NCBI RefSeq assembly: GCF_965638725.1
Contig: NC_134959.1
Span: 10,482,417-10,546,416 of the forward strand
DNA from: Aptenodytes patagonicus
Taxonomy: Eukaryota; Chordata; Aves; Sphenisciformes; Spheniscidae
Reading direction: 5' to 3'
DNA: 64,000 nucleotides
Shown here: positions 1-13,900 of the stretch, piece after piece
Layout of the letters: each line of letters starts with the position of its first letter
Position numbering within the stretch: position 1 is the first letter of the stretch
Position numbers and translations under genes: made by a program
Notes under the pieces: generated by a model
Told to the model about the DNA's origin: nothing
Seen by the model: the letters and a program-made list of their open reading frames with translations, nothing else
The model's database searches: none

Positions 1-3000
1 ATTCCTATTGTAGTTGCGAGGAATGGGAAACTCCAGAAATAACTATGAACAGAAAAAACGCAGAAAAAAAAATTAATTCCAGGTTTCCTGTCTCTTCAAG
101 GGTTAAGTTACTTAAGCCTTAGATGTTTCCTTGAACAATACCTTGGGTTGCATTTTTTACTATTTAAAAACATTAAAATAGAAAATAACTGTTATTTGTG
201 CATGGTTACGTACTCCAAGATCAGGCAGGCACCTTGGAAGTGCATTTACCCCACCTCTGGGAGCTTAAAAGTCAATTAAGTTAGGAGATCAGCATCACTC
301 TACGGCTAATAAAGAGAGAGAGGTTCCTCCAGAGTACCTTACGAGGAGTCTCACCCTTGTTTAAATAGCTGCATTTCAAACATACACAACAAAACATTCC
401 CAGAAAATACTCCAGTGATTTTATGGAGTATTGGATCATTCCTTCAGGGCCCTGTCTTGGCTGACACTGTGGTCTGTTATCTCTAGGTGTTATGTGTTTG
501 TTACTTACCCCCTCACCCACTGTAATTTGGGATCAGTCGTAGTAAAAAATTCTCATGTAATATTATCCAGGCCCAGAGACAGATGGATTTTTATTTCATA
601 CTAACACAATAACTAGGAGGACTGAAACTGCATAGGAGGAGGTGCCACTTAACTACATTTGCTTATTCTTGCACTATCATTCTCCTAATTACTAGGCCCC
701 AACAATTCAGGGTGTGTCTTTTTTAATAAAGAAAGATGTTTTGGCTCTTCATTCTAAGCCACTGTTCAATAATTAAACTAAGTGAATGACTGAGACAATT
801 AGTAATATGGAATGGATTGCTATTATATGAAAATATTAAACTAATGCTTAATAAATCACTGACAAAGCATGCAAAAGAAAAATCAAAATATAGTTAGTAA
901 ATGCACCTAGTATCTCAAATGGAAACTGTCAGCATCAAAAATAAACCTAGAAAAATATCCTGTCTTATGACATAGTCAAAAATGATACTTTTGCTCATGG
1001 TAGTTATACATCACCAAAGAATATATGTATTCTAAGAAAAAACACTTCAAAGGAAACACTGACAGATTTCCAAGCTGCTGTCCTACAAACCCAGCTGTTA
1101 GTAGATTGCACGATCAGAGCTAGCATCATCAGCTGAACTACTTACGTGGTCATCAAACACATCATTATTTTTTTCCTTTGACCCTCCTTTTAGAGAGTTA
1201 CAGTATATTTGTTCTAATTTCAGTTTTTCTTTATTAGGTAACATCATATAAACATCCTTTGTGTTGTTTTCATAACAACTTAAACCTGTCAGCACATGTA
1301 TTTTCCAGATTTAGTGATTCTGTTTACCATCATTAAAAGAAGACAGTAGGTCATCAGCAAAATGGAAACAATGCAACAGGAGCAATTTTAGTAGAGTCAT
1401 AACACGTAACGAATGAATGAAGTAAACAAAAAGACATCTATTTCACAAAGAACTCTTCATTCCCCAGATTTGCCTTTTTTTCACTAGCTATTGTTTGCAT
1501 CTTAAAAAATTCTGTAAGTAGAACCTTCTTTCCCCAGAGTAGGTCATAATTTATGAATGACAGCTAGTTAAATAAGCTCCTTTGGGTTTCCTTAGCAACA
1601 AACCCATCCTAATACTTACTGCAATGAGACCTCACAAATTCATGAAGTTATTCCCCCCCCCCGCAACATTCAAGCGAGGTCAGCTTGAAGAGCTGCTGTA
1701 TTTTTTAAGCAACATTCTTCTCTTTGCAGATCACACTTACATGTGGTAAGATGATGTTAACAGACATCAGCCCTCCTTGCCTTTCCTAGTACAATTATCC
1801 TTTAAAAACTCAATAGCATAGTCTACAATGACAATGAAGTTATTCTGACAAGAAACAAGGCCAAAAAAAAAAAAAATGTACACAACAGCACATTTCATGG
1901 TCAGTAACCCCTTCCTTCTCATGACTGCCTGTAAGACACACAGAACCTTAAGATAATATAATTTTAAAAATATAATGGATTAAAGTGAATTCACCACAAG
2001 TACTGTAACCAAGGATTTTTTTCAGGGCTGAAAAAGAGACGCATGATATTCATGAGATGTAGTGTAATGAGTTCCTGTGGTCCATTATTAAGTTATGGTA
2101 ACATAATACTTTTCAAAAGCATTTGCTTTCTTGTCTAAAAGGATTTTCCTGTGACTGCTGCACTGAACTTCAACCATCAGCTACTTTTTACATGTACAAT
2201 AACGTCACAGAACTGAATCTCTCAGATAAAACATAACTATAATTGTATTTTTTGCAAGAGACTGGCAAGTATTTTTGGTTTTCCACTGAAGTCATGCAAG
2301 CTCCATGCTCTTGCATTTTCAGTTGCAAAACACAGATATATATACACATATACATGTAGGTGTCATTCCCTTAGCAGTTACTGAGGTTGCACTTTTACGA
2401 TACAGCTAAGAAGTTCTGCCTGTGAGCTGTGGTCTAAGACCTACCCCACTTCCTCCATCTCTTATACTTCTACTTCCCTTGTGTTGCATTGATGCCCATC
2501 TGACTGTGCTGTGAGCTTCCAACTTAAGTAGTTAAATCAGTAGAAATCTGGCCCAGAAAAAACACACACAAAAAAACCCCAACCAAAACAAACCAATGAA
2601 AACCTCCAAAAAAACCACACACACACAAAAAAACCACGCACACAAACTTTTGGCCTATTTAGCTCCACATTGGGGATCATGGTTTGGAGGAAATAGTACA
2701 AGGAACACAGTGGGAGTATGCAACAGGGCAGGGGACACTTCCTTTCAATGACATAGACATTGTCTCATGTTGCAACCACAGCTTTACACATGATTGAGCT
2801 TTACAGCTGCCACCTTCTCAGATGAAATCAACAGCATTAGCTACCATACTTAAGTGACTTGCATGTAACAGTACAATTTTAATATTAGGAATCATCATTA
2901 CTGATTGTTATGGATGCACTGGTTCTTTTTAGTGGTAGCCATCATTACATAGTACCTCTTGGCCCCTCTGGTATCGAGGTCTCCATACTACCCGATGAGA

Positions 3001-3367
3001 AAGCAGCTCCTTCATTCTATTCTAGTTTGCGCTGTTTGCAAGTAAAAAGAAAGAAACCTAAAAGCTGCGTCAAAGGTGCAGACCTCACACTGCAGGACAA
3101 CTTAGCAGTACCACTTGGTTCGTGATACACACCGCACTGCAGTAAAATGCGAGAGTTCATTTGCCTCTTCTCCTCAAACATGAAGCTTTATTTTAAGACA
3201 ACAGTAAGGATTTAGTCCAGTATCACTCACATCAATACACGATAATCAACTGCAATAAATTATTGTTATTACAATTTTTTAAAGTGATCCCTTAAATCTT
3301 TTGAGGAATAGTTTTCCAACCACCAACATATATGGACAGTGGGTGCCTGTCAAACTGTGTATTACTT
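1..3367. other. Non-coding DNA, probably within or upstream of BEAN1
   Basis: I see no exon I can recognise on either strand. The open frames here are short, AT-rich and without conserved motifs. Because the last BEAN1 exon lies downstream on the plus strand and its partner exons are absent, this stretch is most simply read as BEAN1 intron. It holds a C-run near 1654 and an A/C-rich low-complexity tract near 2561-2648. Confidence 0.5.
2561..2648. repeat. A/C-rich low-complexity tract
   Basis: The plus strand is almost purely A and C here, with short CA runs and AAAACC-type blocks and very little G or T. Similar tracts recur near 23769, 35189, 61366 and 63393, always with A/C on the plus strand. 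This is irregular simple sequence rather than a true tandem array. Confidence 0.75.
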
Positions 3368-3963
3368 TGTCATAGTTTAACCCCAGCCAGCAACTAAGCC
3401 CCACACAGCTGTTCACTCACTCCCCCCTGGTGGGACGGGGGGGAGAATCAGAAGAGTAGAAGTGAGAAAACTTGTGGGTTGAGATAAAGACAGTTTAATA
3501 GGGAAAGCAAAAGTCGTGCACACAAGCAAAGCAAAACAAGGAATCCATTCACTCCTTCCCATCGGCAGGCAGGTGTTCAGCCATCTCCAGGAAAGCAGGG
3601 CTCCATCACGCATAACAGTGACTTGGGAAGACAAACGCCATCACTCCGAATGTCCCCTCTGTCCTCCTTCTTCCCCCAGCTTTATATGCTGAGCATGACG
3701 TCATATGGTGTGGGATATCCCTTTGGTCAGTTGGGGTCAGCTGTCCCGGCTGTGTCCCCTCCCAACTTCTTGTGCACCCCCAGCCTCCTCACTGGTGGGG
3801 TGGGGTGAGAGGCAGAAAAGGCCTTGACTCTTGTGTAAGCACTGCTCAGCAGTAACAAAAACATCCCTGTGTTATCAACACTGTTTCCAGCACAAATCCA
3901 AAACATAGCCTCATACTAGCTACTATGAAGGAAATTAGCTCTAGCCCAGCCAAAACCAGCACA
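3368..3963 (-). mobile_element. Solo LTR of an avian endogenous retrovirus, copy 1
   Basis: Read on the minus strand, this fossil starts TGTGCTGGTTTTGG and ends GGGTTAAACTATGACA, so it has the TG...CA ends of a retroviral LTR. It shares its whole length pattern with the copies at 21418 and 59441: a 5' block, a purine-rich middle, a TATA-like box, an AT-rich R/U5 part and a C-rich end. No internal retroviral genes adjoin it, so it is a solo LTR left by recombination. A perfect CRE-type palindrome (TGACGTCA, 3696-3703) sits just upstream of a TATA-like stretch. The class III (ERVL-like) label is inferred from the 5-bp duplication at copy 3. No clean target duplication is visible here. It lies antisense to BEAN1. 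Confidence 0.85.
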
Positions 3964-6900
3964 TAGTCCTTACAATACTTGCTTAGAATCCTCTAATTAA
4001 AAAAAGATCTGGTAAATACTAGATGCATAAGTTTACATATTATGTTCTCTTTGAAGGAGGGACTGTGCTTTCCTGTCTGCAAAATAAAATTCATGCTTGT
4101 AGTGTTGGTAATTCATTAGTTATACTACAGGAATACCTCTGTAACAGCACTCTGAAAGCACAACCAAATTACTGAGGCTGTTAAACAGAGGGGGAAAACA
4201 AACAAACAAACAAAACCCAACCACAAAACACTCAGAAGCTAGGGGAAAAAATACAAAGTTAAAGTTGCTTGTATGACCTTAATTCATCTCCTTTCTATCC
4301 TCAACAGAAAATGGTAGGAACCTTATCTGTAGCCTCCACTACTAGTATCATAGCGATAGCTGTTTGCAGTGTCAGCATTACAAACAAAGATACCATGCTT
4401 TGAAGAGAATACGGGAAACGGAGTATCAAGATCATAAATTGCTAATGAAATACAAAAAGTTATTTTTTAAAAAATTAAAACTATTTGAATGATTTGTAGT
4501 CTCCTCCTTGGCCATAACTATCTGTAGGCACAGTTGTGAAGGTGCCAAAAAGTTACTTAATTGAAAACCTGGCATGTGTTCCTTACTGCCCTATTCAATT
4601 TTTAAAATGTGAACTTAATTGCCAAAAATGAGAGGGGGAACATTACTTGCATTGGAGTTTGGAGAAAAAGAGAATTATTTTTTATCCATCATATATATGA
4701 AGAAAAAGTGCCCTAACACTAATATATTGATATTTGGAACTAAACACTAAAAGGCCAGGTCTTGAATAACATAATTTGCTACCGATTTGTCTTGATTCTT
4801 AAGATCATTTTGCTATTTATGCCACCGAGCATTTTAGTTCTACAGAGCTGAGCTACAGTCCACAAAAGATATTAAATTAAATCCAAGGGAAAGAAATGCA
4901 GATGATCAGATAAAAGCAGTAAGTAGAAGGTTCATACTGTGCCCATTTCTCCTTTAGGTCTGTGGCAGATTTCCCTTGCACTGGACCCGGGCCCAGAATC
5001 GGGAGACAGAGAAGCTTCTTCCCTTTTGTGTCTCAGCAAAAGGATTCAAAGTTTTCCACCTTGAAACTCACATTACTGTGGGCTTTTCAAAACTGAAACT
5101 CTTTTACTATGGTAACAGGACTCAGTAGGTGCTCTTCATTAGCCTGATTAAGTCAGTCAAAATCTGTGGAGAGATTTTAAATAAATTCACTGGGCTTTGG
5201 GTCAGCAAAATGTAAATTAAGTAAAGATGCAGCTCATAGTAAGTAATCCTGCAAAGAGTGGCTCTTCCTTTACTCTTGCTGAGTTCATAGAGAGTTGAGG
5301 ACATCAGGTCCTCGATCTCTGACTGAGGTCTAAGATCTTTTAAAAGAATATCAGGTATGCTTGAAAGCTTCAGTGGGCTTAGTAGAGGCTGGACTGAAAT
5401 CTTTTCCACATGCCATACAAAAACAATTTGACCTTCTATGTGCTGGGACTTGTTTCTGAAGTATCTAGCAGCCCTATTCAGGATCTTCAGAACAGAGTTA
5501 TGTTTTTAAATACCATTCTTTCTGATGGGCAAATTGAAATTTCCTAGTCTGAATTTAAAACCATCGTTCTCATGAATATAAAAATAAGATAAAAGGGAGG
5601 TAAAAACAGAAACACCTGTGGATATTTGAGTTATTTAGTAATCCAGTATTAAGATTTCACTTTCTTACCTTTCCCTTCTCCAAAAACCACTTCCATCACC
5701 CAGACTAGGAACAATACCAACAAAATCATCATGAGCACTCTGATGGAAAGGTATGAATGAGTGCAGCAGAACCAAGTATTGTTCTAAGGCAGGGCCTCCA
5801 TGGTTGATTGCAGTAGATTTGAGCTCATTCTAACCAATGCAAGCTGCCCTGCTGCAAGCCACTTATAATCTACAAGTAGGGTTTATTAGCTTGGGTTTAG
5901 CCTGGCAGTAATGCAATTACAGGGGGCAGAATGACTGCCTGCAGTCTACTGGGAAGACATATGCTAAATATCCTAAGTTTCAGGAAATATCCTAGATCTT
6001 AATAGCTCTGCCGTTAGTGTGGTTGAGGAAATGGGTTCTTAACTCGTCCGGCTCCAGCAGAATTGTTTTTCAGGTTAACTGAGTAGGCGAAGGTGTTTTT
6101 ACAGGAAACATTCCCTCCTTCAGAATTGGATTTAAAATGATCCTGAAACAGTTAAACAAGGCAGCCACAAACAAAGCAGGTCCAACATTTAAGATCATGA
6201 TGTTATGACTCTTCCTCACTTTTGCCTGTAGCCAATGAGCCAGGAAAACAGGACCTTCCTTCAGACCACTAGACCTGGGCTGGTTTGATATAGCAAAAGT
6301 GGAGTCAGCTTTAGTTTGTGGACAAACAGGTGATGCTAGGATAGCCAGACAGTGGACCACCCAGATAACAGACCAGTTCTGGTTCAGCCCTCCTTGGGGC
6401 CACAGTGCAATCTCTGCAGAGTCCTTAGGCTCGGAGGGCTGGGCAGTGCCAGCGCAACACAGTACAAATGCGTGGAGCCTGCTCATGTCCACTCTGTTTG
6501 TTTGCATCCCCTTCCTGCAACACAGAACATGGGAAAAAACAAGCACAAAGACAACGCTGGTCTATCCAGGCTCATTATTTACCCCTCATGGGCCTCCCTA
6601 GGCTATGCAGTCCAAGCTCCAATCTAAGGTGCCTGTCTGCATTCACACCTGGACAGCAAGCACTGAGCATGGTAGTGGAGTGAGGAGGTAATAGTTTCCC
6701 CTGGCTCTAGCTTGGCGGCACAGACAGAACTACGAAGCCTGGATAGACCTGAGCTGGCTCCTCACAGAAACCCCACAAATAGGTCTGTCTTGCATTCCTC
6801 CTTCTCAGGAGGAACGTGACGGGTAGTCTGCCGAGTCTCAGAATGACCAGCATAAGTCTGTCAAGATTAATCATCACAGCTCTGTACCTCAGCATGAAAT

Positions 6901-7538
6901 CCTGCTGCCCCTGCCAGCACAGATCTGCAACCCAGACAACCCACCGCATGTAACTGCTGGCTGAACACCAGAGACCCGTGAGTCAGGACAACAGCATTTG
7001 ATATGATACTCTACTTTAGACTTCATCTAAAGCTCTCTATACCTTATTTCATAACTGTGAAATGGCAACACCACTTCCTTTTTCCCCAGCCATTTTCTAA
7101 CTTAGCTACTTACAAGCAGTTGAGAGCAGGAATGAACCCCCGCTGTGTTGCACCTATGGCATCTGGTGCAGCGTGCACAGCTTTGTGTGAGCCAGCGGTG
7201 TTACTCCTCCTGCTCCTGCGTAACTGGCTGTAAGGAGCTGGGCTTATCCCCAGGCACCTCAGCTGAACAGTGCTGCCACAGATGTTACTTTCATGCAACA
7301 GGATGGGGTCTGAACATTCACTGAGACCTCTGGGATTATCTCTAGGTATTTGGAGATGTGCTTTTAAGTATTATACTCTCAAGTGTCTCACATGGCAGGG
7401 TAAGCAAGGATGTGGGCTGAGGAACAAAACACCAGACGATCCTTTTCTTCTCACTTTACCTGCCCCTGTTATGCTGAAAATAATGTACTGTGGCATTTTT
7501 CACAGGAATCTAATGAAAAAGTCTTTTTTTTCTTTCAG
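3964..7538. other. Non-coding DNA upstream of the last BEAN1 exon
   Basis: No conserved exon is recognised. I looked for the preceding BEAN1 exon (an acidic segment ending in a PDSPPG-like sequence before a donor) and did not find it, so it should lie before the window. An (AAAC)n microsatellite is at 4195-4216. Open frames near 5122-5409 and 6070-6546 on the minus strand have no recognisable domain. Confidence 0.5.
4195..4216. repeat. (AAAC)n microsatellite
   Basis: About five copies of AAAC in a row, followed by a short A/C-rich stretch. Confidence 0.85.
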
Positions 7539-7869
7539 CTACGATGAATGCGTGGGGCCAGGAGCAACTCAAATATATATTCCCACAGATGATCCCCCCC
7601 CATATTCTTTTACGGACCCTTGTCAAAGAAATGAAATATCTATAAACATTAGCCTGGAAGAGGAAGCAGCACCTGGGACTACAGGACAGGCTGCAAATTA
7701 TGCAGTCAGGCTGCAGGACTTGCAGCAGCCCATTTCATCCATCTCTTTGTCGTCTCTCACTCTGGAGGCTGCTCCCCTGTACGAGACGGTGGTATGTGAA
7801 CAGAATATGCCCATCCCACTTGTTCCAGTGGAAATACTGAAAAATTCTTCCACTATCAGACCCTTCTGA
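7539..7869 (+). CDS. BEAN1: BEAN1, last coding exon (partial gene)
   Basis: BEAN1 is a brain-expressed single-pass membrane protein that binds the E3 ligase NEDD4 through PY motifs. This is its terminal coding exon. A T-rich tract and acceptor (TTTCAG at 7533-7538) precede one base that completes a split codon, then 109 codons beginning YDECVGPGATQIYIPTDDPP. That matches the mammalian YEECVGPGATQLYVPTDAPP segment nearly residue for residue. The PPPY motif that binds NEDD4 WW domains is encoded at 7594-7605, across an eight-C run. The rest of the tail has drifted from the mammalian sequence as I recall it: it is rich in Ser and Leu and ends STIRPF. The transmembrane and His/Arg-rich exons are not in the window. 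The open frame upstream of 7539 is intron. Confidence 0.9.
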
Positions 7870-7955
7870 ACCAAATCATGTAAATAAAAGTGGCTCTTTC
7901 CTTCAATTCTTCTGAAGAACTCAGACTGACAAAAACATTTAAATGGAAGAATAAA
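7870..7955 (+). terminator. BEAN1: BEAN1 3' UTR with poly(A) signals
   Basis: AATAAA lies at 7883-7888, only 13 bases after the stop codon, and a second AATAAA at 7950-7955. The first would give an extremely short 3' UTR, so the second or a more distal signal may be the main one. Confidence 0.55.
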
Positions 7956-10900
7956 ACCTCTGAAAGTTTTACCTATTTTATATCTTTAAACAGGGATGCA
8001 ACGGGATTTTATTTTTTACAGTGAATTTTGAAAATTTACCTAAACTTCTCTCTATGCTTCAAAGTGTTCCATGATATCACACAGCATAAAAGAGCAGCAG
8101 TGACAAGCAATGCATCTGACCTTTTTGAAGCATTTCAAAACGTTGAAATCAGCCACTCTTAATGTAGATACATGTTATCCAGTCAAGCCTACTTGTTGAT
8201 TTTATGATACTTTGCATGTTTCAGAGCAGAAGGAAAGAGAAGAGCATTTTGTTGTCTTTGTAGGTGTCACTAGTACATTTCATTCAGTGTCTTGGCAAAA
8301 AAGCATTTTTAAGTAATTCTTTGTCTAAATATGTATTTCAGTAGACAGAGACAGAACACTGCCTGCAAAACATGACTATCAGTACCATATAGGAGCAAAA
8401 GAAAAAGGAGAATAATATTTTGATGGTCACATTTTTTCCTTTGGAAAGCCTGGCCAGTACCAGGCTTTCCGGACCATTGCAAAGTCTGCTGCAAATCTTC
8501 CTCAAAAGAAACCAGCGGCAAGTGACGGAGAGGTGGCAGTGGATCCCCAAACACCAATTGGCTTTACCTACGGAAGCTGTACTACAGCTGTGTGCAGGCC
8601 TGGGAGCTGCATTGCCCTTCACAGGGACTTGATACAGCCAAGGGAAGGGCAGTGTCTGGAATCCCAGAAGATGCTTCATGCCGATTCCCATGCATGACTG
8701 CATTTTCAGGCACTAACTGGTCACTTTCTTCAGTAAGGAACCTGTAGTGTTACAAAGGACCTTGACCTCTAGTAATTGCATTAGTGTGATGTAAATAATA
8801 GATGCTGGACTTGGTATGCACAGTAACAGAGAACCTCACTTTGTGCAGAAACCTCTTTTATTAGGCATGATCCTTTTCACTGAAATTTTGCTACCCACAA
8901 ATCTAGCCTTTGTTCATAGACCTGAACTTCTCACACACTCATATGATAAATGCATACAAGTTGGAGATGCACACTAGCAGCAACAGCAGAGGTAAACTGC
9001 AGATGTGAGAGTTTAATCTTGCATGGTACGCAAGCACCCTATCTCCACATAAGGACTAAACTACATCTTCAACCAGTATTAGTTAGCAGAGTTATCAGAG
9101 GCTCATCTCCACTAAATCTCTTAGAGGTATTTTCACTGAAAAAAAAATTGTTTTTACACTGATAAAATGGACTTAAGTTTACCACCCCCACTGAAGGGTA
9201 TGTAAAAATGAGTATAGTAAATATATAATTGTGTTTAAAAGGAAGCATCATCCAAATTATTAAAATTGCACTTAGATTTTCTGTAAATACTAAGTAATTT
9301 TCAACTGTAATCATCATTCAGCACTCCAAAGATTGACACAATTATAATTAATACTTTGATGGGAAGTAATTATATGGTTCTTACTGCTGTATAAATTATA
9401 CCATTACTGAGTCATATGCACATGATGAGATAAGGTAAGTATGCATTTTTTGCTAAGTAGATGATAGTAAGTATGTATTTTGCTAAAATAACAGAATTCT
9501 TTTGCAGTTCAGCAAAATTTTCAATATTCTAAGTATACTATACCCAAAACAACAAAAATTCACAATTTTGCATTGCAAAACTGCTGGCAGGCACTGCCAG
9601 AATGTAGGCTATATTTCACATTTTTAACAGACAGAACTATTCCTCTGTATAAAGTACTAGTGTAAACAGTTTTGTGGTATGCAAAGTATCCTGCAATAAG
9701 AGAAGCAAAACTCCACACGATCTATTAGGGGCCAGAAATGAAAACCAACATAGAAATGTACCAGTCAGTTTTGTTGGCAGGAAAATAAAAAGTGAAAAAA
9801 AGCACAGAGGTTTGTTTATACAGAACAGGACATGCTTTCATGGCTGTGTCTTCCTGCAGCTCTTGGAGACCTGCCTGGAGCAGGGTAAGGCACTGGGACC
9901 AGACCTGCATACTTCAGGCTGCTATTGAGGAGGTGGAGGGGGAAATCTAATAAACGAATATTAGAAGGCAAATGTGATTCCCCCCCACCCCCAAAAGTGA
10001 GTCTCTCTTTTACCTGTAACATGGCAAACCTGAAGGTTCTTCTGACGACAAGCACAGAGGGCTTTTCACATCTGGCAGGCAAGCCTCTACTCTGTTACAG
10101 ATGCTTACAGTTTCTGTGCATTTTGGGAAATCCTTTCAACCTGCTTGGCTTTCAACCTGACAGGGACTTCATGACCTTCCACTAACTTTCTATCCGTGGT
10201 TTACAAAATAATCTAATTTTAAGTAGGCCTCTGATGAAAATGGGAGATTTGTATTTTACCTCAGGATAGAAATGCATTACTAAGATTATAGAAAACTAAT
10301 CAAAGTCTTTTCTTCATTTGATAGTAGTTATGCATCCTTAGCATTGCTATTTGGATTGTATGTAGCAGCATTACTTACAAATAGTTGTCTACTCCCTCTT
10401 GTGGTATACCGCTTTATAAAGTCAAGTCATCTCGTTATCACACTACAGAGTTCACAATGAGGGACTTGTCCATCAAAATAATCCCAGCTTCTTTGTCACA
10501 CAGATATGGAAACCAACCAAAACATACACTTGCATACTGTAGCATTTTTCTAAGTTACCACGAAATAGGTTGTGGCATTCATTATAAACAAATATCTTTA
10601 AAAAACAAACTGTGAATTAAAAGTAGAGTATGCTACCTTCAGTGATACCTTACCACAATCGCTTGCAAGAGTGGCTTAGGATTTTCTACTCTTGTTAATC
10701 TTTTTAACTAGGTGATATCCAACAAAGTTGGGGGAAAAAAGCTTATAAACCCAATCCATATACCTCTGCAAACAGATAATACTAGAAAGAGAAGTTTATA
10801 GCTCTAAAGCTGTAACAGCTTCCGCTGCTACTACTGGAACAGTGTTGAGATTCTTGTAATGATGCAATAAGAACATGTTTTCATTTCTTGGAGAATATTT

Positions 10901-13900
10901 AAGATCCCGCATAAATCTCAGAAAAGTTGACAGAGTGTCTCCTGATGGTCCCCTTAAGAAATTCATATCCTCCTATCAGATTTTATCCTAAACTTTCACA
11001 TAATTTTAATGTCAGTGCCAAAACAGTCTTAACACAGGCCTTTTGTTTATTACACGATTAATATCAGAAAGAAACTGGACATGCTGTTTCTTGCTATGTG
11101 ATAACAATACTGTATTTCTGTAGTCATCTCTTTTGCTTCGATTTTTAGTATACTGATCTTTACACAAAACTTTTAGTAAAGAACATACATGTATTTGATA
11201 TAGCTTCTGTGCTTTTTATTGCGTCTGTATCACTTTGGTACTACCCACAGCCTTTAGCCTCCTGTTAATCAGGCAACTAAGCAACTGTTGACTAAGCAAC
11301 ATCATGCTTCAGCCACTTACATTTGGATTGTACATTTGTCAGAGATCACAAGAATAAGCAGCCATCGGAGTAGTCAGGTCTCTCCTGCTATGGGGGACGA
11401 GTCACTGTGTGCCCAGCCAGGATCAGCCCAGCTCAGCAAGAGCAGGAAGGGAAGAGTCTGCAGTACTGCTGCAGTGAAAGTTATTACCCTTGAAATACTC
11501 TCAGGCATTTCAAGAAGCATCAGAAACCCTCACAAACACATTCATAGGTACCTCTGAAAATTACTAAAGTCAGGAGACAGGAAAATGGCAACATACCACC
11601 AAGGAAAAAGAGGAAAAGGGCAACATACCGCCAAGGAAAAAGAGGAAAAGCCAGGAAATAACAGGCCAATCTTCCCAGAAATATTCAAACAGATCATTTT
11701 TTAGCACAGCAAAATGAGTAACTGTATTTCCTGAATGGAAACCACATGAAACTGATCTTACTGGTCATGGTACAGTCTGACAAATCATTCCCCTCCTTAA
11801 ACTAGATAAATACTCTCTATGTAAGATTATAACCACAGACTTCTGTAAATTAAAATAATAATCATCATACAAGAGAGTATTTATCAATTGCTCTGTGTTA
11901 GTTTGAAAGGGTGCGTCAGGTGGCATCACCTATGTCCTAATGAATATACTGAGTGTTGCTGGATTTCAGAGCTTTGAGAGAGAGAATGGGCCTATTAAAA
12001 TCAGCAAATTACATTAAACTAGGAGAGGCAGGAGTATGTAGGAGAGCAGGACTGGAATTTGAAGCGACAGAGAAACAGCATGGAAAGAACAAGATGCAAT
12101 TCAGTGAACACAAATACAATTCCTGCACTTGAGAATTGTAGGCTCAAATTCATAAATGCATGACACAAGAGCGACCTGTTAGACTGCCGGAGAATGTCTG
12201 AGAATTAAGCTGAGACAAATATGGGCTAACTATGAGCCAATAATGTCATACTACTAGGAAAAAAGAAGAAAAACCAACAACAGCAGCCTGGGAATATAAA
12301 CAGCGCTATTATTCTTAAAACATTCAAAATAGCTCTCCACTCGCTACTGCTCTGTTAGGAAACTGAGTCCAGGCTGAGGCTCTACAAATCAAGGAGGCTG
12401 ACAAACCTGATTGCCTAGAGAAGAGGAACAAGAAAGTTAGAAGGCCTGGTTATTATTTTTCTTGCGTTTGTATGACAGAGAATAGAAGCTGTTCTCCATT
12501 GCCATATAGAAATGAGATAGTAGAATTGAGGGGAAATGGAGAATTAGTATTTTATAAATTGTAGAGAAAGAAAGATTCCATATGTTATCAGGAATGGAAT
12601 GGCCAAGTTTCAGTCCTCTCCTTCTAATGGAGTTTTCCATGTCCTTTCTTTATCACTGTCTGACAGTGTCTGACACTGGTTCACGGCCTGGGAATTGGCA
12701 GTTATACTTTTGTCACTTAATATTAGCAGCTTTCCAAACCCTAGATGCTCTGCCAATACCCTCTGGAAAAAGAGGATTCTCGTAGCCCAGACCACATTAG
12801 TGACGCTGAGAACTACATGATTTCTAACACCATACTGTTGCCACAGCAAAAAGCTATTGGTGAAAATACTCATCACCACAATTATATCCAAGCACCTCCA
12901 GCTCTAACTCCACTGAAGTGATGTGCTACATGTGAAGTGGAAATTGTAGATAGATCAGAAACTAAATCCATGTTTTCTGAATCCCCGACAGCATCACATG
13001 CATTAAAACTTACTCTCACAGCTAGCAAAGTTCATATTCATTTCCCTTGTCCTCAGCTCACAGTAATGTATGCTTGAACACTGGCTACTGAACTCATAAG
13101 CGTACAGTAAATTCACAGCTCGGATTTCAGACAGATCCATATGCATATATATTCTCACTTCCATTAAAGCAAGAAAAAGTAACAAGCAAAATAGCTTCCA
13201 TGCCCAGCAGAGGCACAAACAAAGTTAAAGCTTTAAGGAACCTGTAAGTATCCATGGTGGTCCATTCATGTTTTGGGTCCAATGCCTTGATTCTCTTTAT
13301 TTGTTCTCCTGCATCTCCTATCAATATTGTTTCAATAACCCTCCTCTGCCTAAATCAGCCCAACTACAATGAAAAAAAGAGTCAGGTATATAGCCTGATG
13401 CAGTTCACCGGGTATTGGCATTGTGTCTTTTGAACTCCAGGGAAATAGCAACAGCTTGCATGCACAGCTGGAAGTGGCCATTCCTTTCTACTGAATTCCT
13501 CTTCTCTCCTAGGACTAATGACCAGGCTTTTGCCTTGCTGTAGTCTTTAAAAAAAAAAAAAATATTTTTGATAGATTCTGTCTTCTGTCACACTCCAAAT
13601 GGACCTAATACATTCACAATGGAGAGACTTTTTTTTTTTAATTTAAATTCAAATGACAATGAAGCAGTTAAAGAACCCTGAAAAAATTAAGATTTTTTTG
13701 TCACAGCTTTGCTCTTAGCAGGATTTTGTGTTTCTGCAAGAGATTGAAATCAGTAATAAACAAAATTAACACACCTAGAAAAGAGCAAAACTTCTTTGCA
13801 AAACATTTCAAAATCTCATTGGAGAAGGAGGAGCAAGATGGGAAACCTCATAGCTCAGGGAACTGCAACTGGACTTTCAGGCACCTGGGTCATGGGCAAG

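Noticed and set aside
6070-6546. 158-codon minus-strand frame upstream of the BEAN1 exon
   Set aside because: It has no recognisable domain and is mirrored by three open plus-strand frames over the same bases, as expected of a stop-poor stretch.
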